DNA from: Chloroflexota bacterium
GTDB lineage: Bacteria; Chloroflexota; UBA11872; UBA12225
Reading direction: 5' to 3'
Assembly (NCBI GenBank): GCA_009693165.1
Contig: SHXX01000009.1
Coordinates: 1-48,255 of the forward strand
Length of the DNA: 48,255 bases
Of this stretch, positions 27,382 to 37,555 are shown piece by piece. How positions within the stretch are numbered: position 1 is the first letter of the stretch; each line of letters begins with the position of its first letter. Both the position numbers and the translations under genes were made by a program. A model generated the notes under the pieces. The model did not search any database, was not told the DNA's origin, and saw nothing but the letters and a program-made list of their open reading frames with translations.

Positions 27382-28947
27382 ATGCGCATCGTGGTCACGG
27401 AAACGGGAACGCCACTTGGTCAGTCGCTTGTGAAGCATCTTTCGATTTCGCACAACGTCGTTGAATTCAACGGTAATGCACTTGATCCCACGGCCTGCGC
27501 CCAGGCGGTCGCGAATGCCGAAGCCGTCATCGACCTTCGACCCGTCGCATCAGTCGACACCGCACCTGATCCCGGCAACCTGTCAGATCCAAAATCGTGG
27601 AAGGCCGCTGGTGTTCACATTGAGCATCTTTCGCGGGGTACGTACGTGCTCATGCGTGCAGCGGTCGAGGCGGGCGCGTCGAGGTATGTCCTCGGTAGCA
27701 CGTTGCGCCATCTCGAGGGCTACGATCAGAAGTTCTCCGTTGCCGAGACATGGCGCCCGCGCCCGGATGTCGATGATCCTGCGGGCCTCGGCGCGTATCT
27801 CGCCGAAGAGACGGCTAGGCAACTCGCCCTTGTCGAACCGTTTGCAGTCATTTGCCTGCGCTTCGCCACGATTTCCACCGGCCATGGCCCGATCGCGGGC
27901 GATGAAGTCCACGTCGACGACGCGGTCCAAGCGTGCGTGCGCTCGCTCGAGGCGCCTTTGGCCATAAGCGAGACCTACTCGCGCACTACCCTTGCTTCCG
28001 GCTGGTGGATTTTCCATGCTCCCGGTGGTGGCGATCTGTCGCGTTTTCCCGTCGGAGCCGCTCGGGGGATCGGCTATTCGCCCGCCCATGATTGCAAGGT
28101 GGCCGCACGCAATGGTGTCCGTGCCCTGCGCGACACATCAACCGTGACATCTCGCGTTATCCGGCGCGTCACGATGTTCGGCGCGGGTGGCCCACTCGGG
28201 GCGGCAACCGCGCCACACCTCATGAGCGCTTACACCGTTCGCCTGACGGACGCACGGCCGCTTGCCGACATCCGCGACGCTAACCAGCCGCAGTCCCCAG
28301 GGGCACCGTTGCCATCAGTACCCCCGCTTCCACATGAGGCGATCACTTGCGATGTCACCGACCCGGTGGCAGTCGCAGCCGCGTGCGAAGGTGCAGACGC
28401 AATCCTCAACCTGACGGTCATCCGGCACGACGTGCCCGGGTCTTTCAGGGTCAATCTGGAAGGCGCCTACTACGTGATGCGTGCCGCCCGCGCGCGTGGA
28501 ATTCGCCGGTCGGTGCATACAGGCCCTGCGTTGAACCTCCACGATCGGCCCGCGGGATACGGTCACGAGTTCGGCGTGCCCGATGACGCGCCGGCCCGGA
28601 CCGGCGTCTGGCAGTACACCGTGGCCAAGTACCTCGGTCAGGAAGTCGTACGTCTGGCGTCCGAGGCATACGGACTTGAATCACCAACGCTCGTGTTCTG
28701 CGCCTTCGTGAACCCGGACGTCGCCGAACCTGCCCCTGGTGGCCCACACCCGATGTCCATCTCCTGGGATGACGCCGGACGCGCCTTGCGCCACACCGTC
28801 GACGCCCCGGGCTACCCGGCACCCTTTGAGCTCATGCACATCACGGCAGACCTTCCACACGACCGTTACTCGAACGCAAAGGCGAAGGCACTCCTTGGGT
28901 GGGCACCTCGCGACAACCTTGAGCATCTCTACGCGCGCCACCCGTAA
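27382..28947 (+). CDS. Tandem NAD-dependent epimerase/dehydratase (two extended SDR domains)
   Basis: Two nucleotide-binding starts (RIVVTETGTPLGQSL; VTMFGAGGPLGAAT) and YTVAKYLGQE (YxxxK) in the second domain. Confidence 0.75.
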   Translation: MRIVVTETGTPLGQSLVKHLSISHNVVEFNGNALDPTACAQAVANAEAVIDLRPVASVDTAPDPGNLSDPKSWKAAGVHIEHLSRGTYVLMRAAVEAGASRYVLGSTLRHLEGYDQKFSVAETWRPRPDVDDPAGLGAYLAEETARQLALVEPFAVICLRFATISTGHGPIAGDEVHVDDAVQACVRSLEAPLAISETYSRTTLASGWWIFHAPGGGDLSRFPVGAARGIGYSPAHDCKVAARNGVRALRDTSTVTSRVIRRVTMFGAGGPLGAATAPHLMSAYTVRLTDARPLADIRDANQPQSPGAPLPSVPPLPHEAITCDVTDPVAVAAACEGADAILNLTVIRHDVPGSFRVNLEGAYYVMRAARARGIRRSVHTGPALNLHDRPAGYGHEFGVPDDAPARTGVWQYTVAKYLGQEVVRLASEAYGLESPTLVFCAFVNPDVAEPAPGGPHPMSISWDDAGRALRHTVDAPGYPAPFELMHITADLPHDRYSNAKAKALLGWAPRDNLEHLYARHP

Positions 28948-29019
28948 GAAGTGCCGCTCCGTTCCGGGGCCAATCACGGTGACCACGGGAATGAGGTAAT
29001 GGTCTCCACCGCATTTTTC

Positions 29020-30303
29020 CTATTCATTTATGGTGGCAAATGGTGTGTATGAGATATCGAGTTGCGGGGTGTCGATCGCGACGCCCCCAGCCTCATGCGA
29101 AGCCATCAGGGAGTCAAGGGCACCGGTCGTCAGCAGCGTGCGCGTGGCAGGCACCGTTGGGATGCCAGTTTCGATCATGTCCTGTACCCCCTCAATTAGC
29201 CACGCGAAATGTGAAAATGGCTCTAGGGTGCCCATGCCGAACCGGAATGCGATGCGGCTGACCGCGTCGGAACCTGGCAGCGTCACGTCGGCGGCGATTG
29301 CCCACTGTGGGGTGATTGTCTCGGGAATCATCGCCATCGCTTGCGTGCCGTCACGATAGTGAAGAAGGAAAGCCGAGGCCTCCGGGGCAAGCGACCGCGC
29401 ATCGCCGGGGGTAGCTCGGTCACAGACATTCAATGCAGCCTGCATCAGGGACTGATCCCACGCACCACGGTCCATGGCTTTCCATGCCTCTGGGCCGACA
29501 AGGCACTGCACACTGGCGATCCCTGTCTCACCACCATGGCGGCGTTCCAGGATGCACTGGAGTGCCTCGAGGGCGTGAAACCCATAGGCCTCCAATGGCG
29601 GGGGAGACACGACTACCGCCCGGTGGATGCGGGTCCCGATCGGAATGTCGACCCGAGGGGAACGCCAAGAGACCGGTGCCGTACTGACCGATGATCCCGC
29701 CATCAAGGGGATGCAGAGACGGGCCGCGCGGTCGACGATTGCGCGGGCGTCGTCCCACCCGACGCCCAGATGCTTGTCAATGAACACCGGCACCACGCTT
29801 CCCAGTTCCTCAAAGACGTCAGCGACGGCATCAAACCACTCGCGTCGTGGATAGAGACGTTGCCCGCGCGCATTCAGGGGATACTCGCCGTGTTCGCCGA
29901 CGATGAGTACACCATTGACAGCGACGGTGTCTGTTCCGAGCGTAAGCGCCTCACGGATTGTTGGAAGGATCGGGACCCCAGTCCGTTCGGACCACCCGCG
30001 AGAGAGGTCATTTTCCGGAAACTGGTCGATGAACATCGAAGCCACACCGACCCGGGGTCGGCGGATGCGCCCGTCCGTATCGGTCGGCAAGGGCGTCTCC
30101 GTGAGCGTGCGGACAGTTTCGCCGTAGTCAAGCGCATCCCGGTCATATACATGCGGCCACGAATAATCGCCAAGGAGTTTGCTGACGATCACATCGGCAT
30201 GTGAACGCGGCCGATACACGGTGCACAAGGCGGCGACACGGGGCCTCGCCCTCGATGTCTGAGATAAACCCTTTGCGTCGCCGGTTTCCAGAGGCATCAG
30301 CAT
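29020..30303 (-). CDS. Conserved hypothetical protein
   Basis: Long ORF (track 29020..30486), plausible ATG at 30303. PRVAALCTVYRPRSHADVIVSKLLGDY...VPVFIDKHLGVGWDDARAIVDRAARLCIPLMAGSSV... Confidence 0.75.
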   Translation of the reverse strand: MLMPLETGDAKGLSQTSRARPRVAALCTVYRPRSHADVIVSKLLGDYSWPHVYDRDALDYGETVRTLTETPLPTDTDGRIRRPRVGVASMFIDQFPENDLSRGWSERTGVPILPTIREALTLGTDTVAVNGVLIVGEHGEYPLNARGQRLYPRREWFDAVADVFEELGSVVPVFIDKHLGVGWDDARAIVDRAARLCIPLMAGSSVSTAPVSWRSPRVDIPIGTRIHRAVVVSPPPLEAYGFHALEALQCILERRHGGETGIASVQCLVGPEAWKAMDRGAWDQSLMQAALNVCDRATPGDARSLAPEASAFLLHYRDGTQAMAMIPETITPQWAIAADVTLPGSDAVSRIAFRFGMGTLEPFSHFAWLIEGVQDMIETGIPTVPATRTLLTTGALDSLMASHEAGGVAIDTPQLDISYTPFATINE

Positions 30304-30616
30304 TCTCCCTTGGCCCGGGCGGTGCCGAACCATATTTTGACAGCATACTGCGCGGCAATGCTTGACGGTTCGACCGAATATGTGACACACTAACTGTATG
30401 AAATCTGGCAACGCATCTCCAGGCACGAGCACATGGAACCGAGCGGGCAGCACCCTCACCCGTCGCGGTGTGCGGCGCGCGTTCACGCCTGACCGTTACA
30501 TTCATCATTGGCATGGCGGGAGCATGGACGTGTTCCCAGGAGCCACGGGCAGGCATGGGCGTAAGAGTTCACCCTCATGGCGCCGGTCAAGCCGAACGAG
30601 AATTGGACGGATTGCG

Positions 30617-33370
30617 ATGACCATCACTCCCAGCCTGGTTCCCGTGCAGTACAACCGCCACAACTTGCAAAGCCGGTTCCTTGCGGAACTAGAGAAGCGA
30701 ATACTGATCTATGACGGGGGGTTCGGCACCCAGATCCTGGCTAGGCAACATTTGCTCAGCGATGCCGACTACTTGGGAAATCCGCAGCGCGGGCCTCATG
30801 AGATCCTTGGGACCACGCGGCCCGAACTCCTTGAGGAAATCCACGCTGGCTATCTCGCCGTGGGTGCCGATGTCCTTGAGACCGATACCTTCCAGGGAAG
30901 TCCAAGGCGATTGCGTGAATGGGGCCTCGTCGAACGTGCATACGAGATCAACTTCAATGCCGTCGCGTGCGCCCGCCGGGCCGCCGACCGCTTCTCAACC
31001 CCGGACCGGCCGCGCTTCGTTGCGATGTCACTCGGACCAACAGGCGCCCTCCCCAGTGGGGATGAGGCATCCCTGATCGCCCTGTCGCTTGGTGCGGACG
31101 GAGTGCCTCTGTACCGCTCTCTGTTTGAGGAACTCGCCGAGGGTGCACGTCTCCAAGTGACCGCCGCAATCCATGCCGGTGCCGATGTCATCATCATCGA
31201 GACCCAATTCGACATCCTCGAGACCCGGGCTTTCATATCTGGGTGCACGCGCGCATTTCGTGACACCGGAACCCGCCTTCCGATCCAATGCCAAGTAACG
31301 CTGGAGATGTCCGGACGTATGCTGCTGGGCACCGACCCGGTTGCGGCCGTGACAATCCTCGAAGGACTCCCGATCGACCTGATCGGGCTGAACTGTTCGA
31401 CCGGCCCTGACTACATGCGCGAACCGATCCGCGTCATTTGCGAGACATCCCGGTTGCCTGTCACCTGCATCCCGAACGCAGGGCTTCCCCTGAACGTCGA
31501 CGGGCAGGCGGTCTACCCATTGGGACCTGGTCCGATGGCCGACGAACTGGTGGACTTCGTGACGGAATTCGGAGTGAATGTTGTTGGGGGCTGCTGCGGT
31601 TCGACGCCCGATCATATCGCCGAACTTGTTGCCCGACTGGGCGGGAAGGCGCCTCGTGCAAGGTCTGTCCCACACGTGCCCCGGATTGCTTCGGCGTTGC
31701 GCGCCTACGACCTGTTCATGGACCCGGCCCCGCTGATCGTGGGCGAACGAGTCAATTCGCAGGGGTCGCGTGTTGCCAAGCGTGCGCTGCTCCGTGACGA
31801 CTACGACAAGTTGATCGAGATCGCGCGGGAGCAAGTGGAGAACGGATCGCACGCGCTCGACATCTGCGTCGCTCTGACCGAACGCGCTGACGAGGTTTTC
31901 CAGATGGCGACCATCGTCAAGCGCCTCGGAGCGTCATTTGAAACACCGCTCGTGATCGACACCACAGAAGTCGAGGTAGTGCGGGCCGCCCTTGAGGTCT
32001 ACCCGGGCCGGGCCATCCTGAACAGCATCCACGCGGAGAACCGGGCTGAGCGGATCGACAAGTGGGTGCCGTTGATGAAGGAACACGGCGCCATTGCCGT
32101 CGCAATGTGCATCGATGAGCGGGGCCAGGCGACTGATGCCCAATGGAAGTTCGAGGCAGCCGAGAAAATCCACACCATTGTGTGTGGCGAGTACGGCATG
32201 CCCCCGGAAACCCTCATCTTTGACGCCCTGACCTTTCCGATCACGACCGGTCAGGCTGACCTCGCCAATGCAGCCGTCGAGACAATCGAGGCAATCAGAC
32301 TGATCAAGTCCCGTCTGCCCGGTGTGCTCACCATCCTCGGTGTGAGCAACCTGTCATTCGGCATCGATCCTTACGCGCGGGAGATCCTCAATTCGGTCTT
32401 CCTGTTTCACGCGGTCAAAGCCGGCCTGGACCTCGCCATCATCAACCCGGCGCACGCACGGCCGTACGCGGGCATTCCGGATGTGACCCGTGACTTTGCC
32501 GAGGCGGCGATATTCAATGCATCGCCGTCCGCATTGACGGACTTCATCGAGCATGTTGACACCCTCATCAAATCGGGTGGCGCCGAACCGGGACCGGGAA
32601 AGACCGGCCCCGGCGTGGTCGAACCCGAGGGGACCGACGAGCGGATCAAGTTCAGGATCCTCGAACGTCGCAAGGACGGGGTCGAGGAGCTGGTCGACAC
32701 GGCAATTGCCGACCGCACCGCGAACGGGACGCGAGGCCACGATGCTGCGGTCGACGTCCTGAACGGCGTCCTTCTCCCTGCAATGAAGCAGGTTGGAGAC
32801 GAGTTTGGCGCCGGCAAGCGCATTCTACCTTACGTCCTGCAGTCCGCCGAAGTCATGAAGAAGGCCGTCGCACGCATGGAGACGTACCTCGAACGCATCG
32901 AGGGTGTCACGAAGGGTACGGTCGTCCTGGCAACGGTCTACGGTGACGTCCACGACATTGGAAAGTCCCTGGTGCAGACAATCCTTGCCAACAATGGCTA
33001 CACGGTCCACGATCTCGGCAAGCAGGTCCCGGTGACCGAGATCGTTGAAGCGGCCGTCCGCCACGGTGCCGACGTGATCGGACTCTCAGCGCTTCTCGTG
33101 AATACCAGCCGTCAGATGCCTCTTGTCGTTCGTGAGTTGCACCGTCGTGGCCTCGACATCCCGGTCCTCATCGGAGGTGCGGCTATCAACCGTCCATTCG
33201 GCGCGAGGATCAACTTCGTTGACGATGCGAAATCGGCCCGGTACGCCGGGGGTGTCTTCTATTGCAAGGATGCATTCGAGGGTCTCGACTGGGTCGAGGC
33301 GCTCACGCAGTCTGGTGACCGGAATGCGGTAATCGCCCGCGTACAGACCGAAGTAGCAGCGGTGGCCTGA
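30617..33370 (+). CDS. metH: B12-dependent methionine synthase-like: homocysteine methyltransferase + pterin-binding + cobalamin-binding domains
   Basis: ILIYDGGFGTQIL, GLNCSTGPD, VVGGCCGSTPDHI (Zn Cys ligands), IVGERVNSQGSR...KLIEIAREQVENGSHALDI (pterin), GDVHDIGKSLV (DxHxxG), VLIGGAAIN. Confidence 0.88.
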   Translation: MTITPSLVPVQYNRHNLQSRFLAELEKRILIYDGGFGTQILARQHLLSDADYLGNPQRGPHEILGTTRPELLEEIHAGYLAVGADVLETDTFQGSPRRLREWGLVERAYEINFNAVACARRAADRFSTPDRPRFVAMSLGPTGALPSGDEASLIALSLGADGVPLYRSLFEELAEGARLQVTAAIHAGADVIIIETQFDILETRAFISGCTRAFRDTGTRLPIQCQVTLEMSGRMLLGTDPVAAVTILEGLPIDLIGLNCSTGPDYMREPIRVICETSRLPVTCIPNAGLPLNVDGQAVYPLGPGPMADELVDFVTEFGVNVVGGCCGSTPDHIAELVARLGGKAPRARSVPHVPRIASALRAYDLFMDPAPLIVGERVNSQGSRVAKRALLRDDYDKLIEIAREQVENGSHALDICVALTERADEVFQMATIVKRLGASFETPLVIDTTEVEVVRAALEVYPGRAILNSIHAENRAERIDKWVPLMKEHGAIAVAMCIDERGQATDAQWKFEAAEKIHTIVCGEYGMPPETLIFDALTFPITTGQADLANAAVETIEAIRLIKSRLPGVLTILGVSNLSFGIDPYAREILNSVFLFHAVKAGLDLAIINPAHARPYAGIPDVTRDFAEAAIFNASPSALTDFIEHVDTLIKSGGAEPGPGKTGPGVVEPEGTDERIKFRILERRKDGVEELVDTAIADRTANGTRGHDAAVDVLNGVLLPAMKQVGDEFGAGKRILPYVLQSAEVMKKAVARMETYLERIEGVTKGTVVLATVYGDVHDIGKSLVQTILANNGYTVHDLGKQVPVTEIVEAAVRHGADVIGLSALLVNTSRQMPLVVRELHRRGLDIPVLIGGAAINRPFGARINFVDDAKSARYAGGVFYCKDAFEGLDWVEALTQSGDRNAVIARVQTEVAAVA

Positions 33371-33397
33371 ACGGGTCGAACGTAGGAGAAAACGCCC

Positions 33398-34354
33398 ATG
33401 ATTGCGGCAAGCGCAAACCTGCCCAGCCTGCAAGTCGGTGCGCCACGTGTGCGCACCGTGCGTGATGGCACGGTCCCGCCGAACCTTGCGACACCGGGGT
33501 CAGTCATCACGATCGATCCCCGAAGTCTTGATCTACTGTTACCGCTTCTTGACCGTAATACCCTGTTCCGGCATCACTGGGGGTACCGCCCAATTCTCGA
33601 GACTCAACCCGACGCACCATCCCAACGCGCCTTGGCCCGCAAGGAAGCATGGGAGCGGATGCTCGTTCGGGAACTTGAACCCGAATTGCAGCAGTTGTGG
33701 CGCGACGCCAGGCGCGAGGGGTGGCTTCGCCCCTCGGCAGCATACGGGATCTTTCCGGTCCAGGCAGACGGTGATGAATTGGTTGTCTACGATCCCGTGG
33801 CGTTCCTTGCCGGCGCCCGCGGTCATTCATTGCCAATGCGTGCCAGGTTCAGTTTTCCGCGACAGCCCGACGATGGGTCTCCCCGGAACAAGGGACGCCT
33901 ATGCCTTGCTGACTACTTCCGCCCTATGGAATCTGGCGAGTATGACACTGCCGGCTTCCAGGTAGTCACCGCCGGTGCGATCGCAAGCCAGACGGCAACC
34001 GAACTCCAGCAAGCTGACCAGTACGACCGTGGATTCAAGGTACACGGTTTGGCAGCCACGGTGGCGGAATCCATGGCCGAATTCATTCAACAACGTATCC
34101 GGGTCGAAATGGGCGTGCCACCGGGGCAAGGTCTCCGGTATTCATGGGGTTATCTGGCGTGCCCGAACATTGCGGATCAGGTAAAGGTCCTGGATCTCCT
34201 TCCCCGTGCCAACACGGAACTTGGCATCTCCCTGACCTCGGGCTACCAATTTGACCCTGACCAGACTACCGCCGCCCTCGTTGTGCATCACGCAGATGCA
34301 ATCTATTTCGCAGTCCTCGGAGGTGATGCGAATACGAATGAACTGGCCGACTAG
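33398..34354 (+). CDS. Stand-alone methionine synthase activation (AdoMet-binding) domain protein
   Basis: ESGEYDTAGFQVVTAGAIASQTATELQQADQYDRGFKVHGLAATVAESMAEFIQQRIRVEMG...QGLRYSWGYLACPNIADQVKVLDLL matches the MetH C-terminal activation domain; RBS-like AGGAG before ATG at 33398. Confidence 0.82.
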   Translation: MIAASANLPSLQVGAPRVRTVRDGTVPPNLATPGSVITIDPRSLDLLLPLLDRNTLFRHHWGYRPILETQPDAPSQRALARKEAWERMLVRELEPELQQLWRDARREGWLRPSAAYGIFPVQADGDELVVYDPVAFLAGARGHSLPMRARFSFPRQPDDGSPRNKGRLCLADYFRPMESGEYDTAGFQVVTAGAIASQTATELQQADQYDRGFKVHGLAATVAESMAEFIQQRIRVEMGVPPGQGLRYSWGYLACPNIADQVKVLDLLPRANTELGISLTSGYQFDPDQTTAALVVHHADAIYFAVLGGDANTNELAD

Positions 34355-34419
34355 CCAGGACCATCCCGTAACCGCTCCAGTGGTGTCAGATAATGTTCCG
34401 TTTACACGGATAATCCACC

Positions 34420-35367
34420 ATGTGTGGGATGTTTACCATCATCCTCGCACTCACGCCTGCGGTGCTTTGGGGTATTTCCGACTTCGTCGGCGGCCTGGTT
34501 GCCCGCCGCCTATCGCCAGTCTCGGTCACTGCAATGTCTCAGTCGTGCGGTCTTGCAGCCACAGGCGCCGCATGCTTCTGACTCGGCGTTGACGCTCCAG
34601 ACCTCCCGACGGCACTGTTTGCCATCACTGCCGGTGTCGCGAGTGCTGCAGGTCTGGGTTGCTTCTACCGGGCCCTCGCAAAAGGGCATCTTGGAACGGT
34701 CACCGCAATCTCCGCATCAGGGGCGATCATCCCGGTGTTCGTGGGGGTGGTTGGCGGCGAAGCGATCAGCTTGATCGGTGCCATCGGAATCGTTGGCACG
34801 GTTGGAGGGATTGTCCTCGCTACCCATACCTCCACTGGAACGACAATGTCTTCGAGAGGCGCCGATCGCAGATCTATGGTCTTTGCCGTCATCGCGTCGA
34901 TGTGCTTCGGAACGTATTTCTGCCTGTTCAGTGAGGCATCGCGCGGCGGTGTCGCTGTCGCTTCACTCATTGAGGGGGCAGTGTCCGTTGCATGCCTCGG
35001 AACCGCATGGGCTGTCTTGAGTGGCTTCGCATCAAGACCAAACAAGCCGACAGTTAGTGACGCGACAACGCCCCGGATTGCTTGCGGGACAGTCGGTTCT
35101 CGCATTCTCAGCACGGCCAAGAAATATGGACCACCCGTCGTGACCGCAACCGGCATCGCTGCATCGGGATTGCTAGATCTCGGCGCAACCACGCTGTTTG
35201 CACACGCCAGCATTGCAGGCCGGCTCGGCGTCACCTCAACGCTTGGGGCACTCCATCCGGTCGTCACGATCCTGCTTTCACGGATTGTTCTCGATGAACG
35301 CCCCGGAAGCATCCAGTCCCTTGGTGTGGTGGTTGCCATAGCCGGCACCGTTCTCGCCACCATGTAG
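34420..35367 (+). pseudogene. DMT superfamily (EamA-like) transporter interrupted by one in-frame TGA
   Basis: MCGMFTIILALTPAVLWGISDFVGGLVARRLSPVSVTAMSQSCGLAATGAACF*LGVDAPDLPTALFAITAGVASAAGLGCFYRALAKGHLGTVTAISASGAIIPVFVG...; TGA at 34579-34581, frame otherwise open to 35367. Confidence 0.75.
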
Positions 35368-35429
35368 CGATCAAATCGGATGTAGGACCTCACCGAGGAC
35401 GGTAAAGTCATTGACCACCGTAAAGTAGC

Positions 35430-35729
35430 TTAGAAATTGAAAATACCTGACCCGGTAATCCACTTCACTGCGCGATCGATTCCGAAGATGATCAAGGCAA
35501 TGCCACAAAGCATGAGAATGGGCATTGTGAAAGCAACAATTTCGCCAACTATATCGTAGAAAGCACGACATGCATATCCAATACAAAATAGCGTGGTTCC
35601 GACAAGCCACAGCATCAACCCCTTGCCACCCAATATCAATAGCCCACCAAGAATGGGATTGATCGGCCGAGGCCTTCGCTCTTCGTTGTCCACAACACGC
35701 TGCAGAATTGCTCGTCCAGATTGCGCCAC
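35430..35729 (-). CDS. Hypothetical small membrane protein (99 aa)
   Basis: Two hydrophobic helices (GGLLILGGKGLMLWLVGTTLFCIGY; IVAFTMPILMLCGIALIIFGI). Confidence 0.5.
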   Translation of the reverse strand: MAQSGRAILQRVVDNEERRPRPINPILGGLLILGGKGLMLWLVGTTLFCIGYACRAFYDIVGEIVAFTMPILMLCGIALIIFGIDRAVKWITGSGIFNF

Positions 35730-36008
35730 TATGAAGATCAGTTTAGCACATTACTGCATATCTTGTTCAAGAAACCTGCATCTTAGGTTCACCACGTTCT
35801 GCCAATAAGGGCCGTGAATGATTGAGTACACAAAGGACTACGAGAGCCCATCTTAGGTTCGCACGCCTACCACCTGGTAACGCGGGAAGACGCTCTAACT
35901 TGGCGCCTCGATGCACGCTGCGGAACTGTCTCATCAGCCCACAGCGACTTTCTAGGCAGCGACATGGTTCGTGAAGAACTTTAGACCGAAACCAAATCGT
36001 TGGCGCCC

Positions 36009-36035
36009 TGGCCACGAAGGTTGTCTTCGTGGCCA
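36009..36035. repeat. Perfect 11-5-11 inverted repeat
   Basis: TGGCCACGAAG-GTTGT-CTTCGTGGCCA, in a gene-poor stretch. Confidence 0.65.
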
Positions 36036-36508
36036 ATGCGAATGGCGTTGACTGCCGGGTGGACGGCGCCAAAGAAGCCAACCTCGAATTCGGCTTGCTA
36101 GTCACCACGCTTTAGGCCCGTCGGTCCATCCTTGAAGTTTGCGAGACCACCCTGCTCCACCTGAAAAGGGTGCAGATCAGAACGGACGCAGCATTCGCGC
36201 CCGGGGGGATCGGCCGTCTGCAATTAGGCGAAAACCTGGCCTCATCAAGCCAGGACACCCGTGTGAAATCCGGAGAACCGGCACCAGCGAAGTCAAAGAG
36301 TGTCTCTACCGAATCGGCCTTTCCTGAACTTTGCGTGTGGAGGTCACGCGGCTGATCACGAGCAAAGGGTGTGCGGGCCCGTAAGGTGCGTGATATTTCT
36401 CACAGGGCAAGCGCGCCTCACAGTCAAAACCCTTCGGTATTCTTGCCTTGTTATCCGGTTTGGCGTGGCTTGAATTCGCTGCTCGCCTCCGATAGCATCG
36501 GTCTGATA

Positions 36509-37555
36509 ATGAAACCTGCCATCGAGCCAGTACAACACGAGTTCCTAATCAAGGATTTCAAGACGGAGAGCGGCGTCGTGCTGCCAGAGGCCCGCGTCGC
36601 TTATGGGACCTACGGGCACTCGAACGGCGCCGGCGACAATGCCGTGCTCCTAGCCTCGTCCTACATGGCGAAGTTTCAGGGCTACGACTGGCTAATCGGT
36701 CCCGGCAAAGCGCTCGATCCAAGCCAACTTTTTTTGATCAGCACTGAGATGTTCGGTAACGGCCGCTCCTCTTCCCCGAGCAACACCCCGGAACCATTGC
36801 ACGGACCGCGCTTTCCCGTCACGACCATACGCGACAATGTCGAGGCAGTGTATCGACTTCTCACGGAAGCGTTGCATGTTCATCATTTGGCTGCCGTGAT
36901 CGGGTTCTCGATGGGGGCTCAGCAGGCGTTCCAGTGGGCTGTGAGTTATCCGGAGTTCATGGATCGCATCGTGGCAACCGCAGGAACGGCCAAGACGTAC
37001 GGGCACGGGGTCGTGCGGCTCGAGGGGCAGATCGCCGCTTTGACGGCCGATGAGAACTTCAATGGTGGCGAATACACCGCCCCGCCGGAAAGGGGCCTGC
37101 AAGCCTTCGGAACAGTCTGGACCGGGTGGCTGTTATCGCAGGAATGGTGGCGCCGCGAATTGTGGAGGAACCCGGCCACCCCCGACCTTACCTTCGAACA
37201 AGTTGTGCAGAGATACAGCACAGGTTTCGCTTCCGTCGGGGACGCCAATGACCTGATTCTGCAAATGCGCACCTGGCAGAAGCACGACGTGGGAGGAACT
37301 CCGCCGTTCAAGGGCGACGCGGAAGAGGCGCTGCGCTCGATCAAGGTGCCGGTGTTGTACATGCCTTCCGAAACGGATTTGTATTTTCCGCTGACCGACG
37401 CGCGCTACGAAGCGCCGTTCCTGTCTCAGTGCAACTTGGTGCCGGTTCCATCGCTATGGGGTCACACTGGGGGACGCGGATCCAATCCGGCCGATGCGAC
37501 GTTTCTGAACGACCACATTGCCGCTTTCATGGACGACCGGGCACATGCACCGTAA
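36509..37555 (+). CDS. Alpha/beta hydrolase, homoserine O-acetyltransferase-like family
   Basis: FLIKDFKTESGVVLPEARVAYGTYGHSNGAGDNAVLLASSY..., nucleophile elbow GFSMGAQQAFQWA, acid/base region PSETDLYFPLTDA and SLWGHTGGRGSNPADATFLNDHI. Confidence 0.85.
   Translation: MKPAIEPVQHEFLIKDFKTESGVVLPEARVAYGTYGHSNGAGDNAVLLASSYMAKFQGYDWLIGPGKALDPSQLFLISTEMFGNGRSSSPSNTPEPLHGPRFPVTTIRDNVEAVYRLLTEALHVHHLAAVIGFSMGAQQAFQWAVSYPEFMDRIVATAGTAKTYGHGVVRLEGQIAALTADENFNGGEYTAPPERGLQAFGTVWTGWLLSQEWWRRELWRNPATPDLTFEQVVQRYSTGFASVGDANDLILQMRTWQKHDVGGTPPFKGDAEEALRSIKVPVLYMPSETDLYFPLTDARYEAPFLSQCNLVPVPSLWGHTGGRGSNPADATFLNDHIAAFMDDRAHAP

Noticed and set aside
30304-30616. Cobalamin, SAM or SAH riboswitch upstream of metH
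   Set aside because: Location is attractive, but I could not find a convincing B12 box or SAM/SAH riboswitch core by eye. An Rfam covariance search would decide.
31028-31852. 274-aa minus-strand ORF inside metH
   Set aside because: Shadow ORF; the plus strand encodes conserved methionine synthase motifs.
34579-34581. In-frame TGA of the DMT transporter as a selenocysteine codon
   Set aside because: No expected catalytic Sec/Cys position in this transporter family and no obvious SECIS-like hairpin directly downstream; nonsense mutation or error is simpler.
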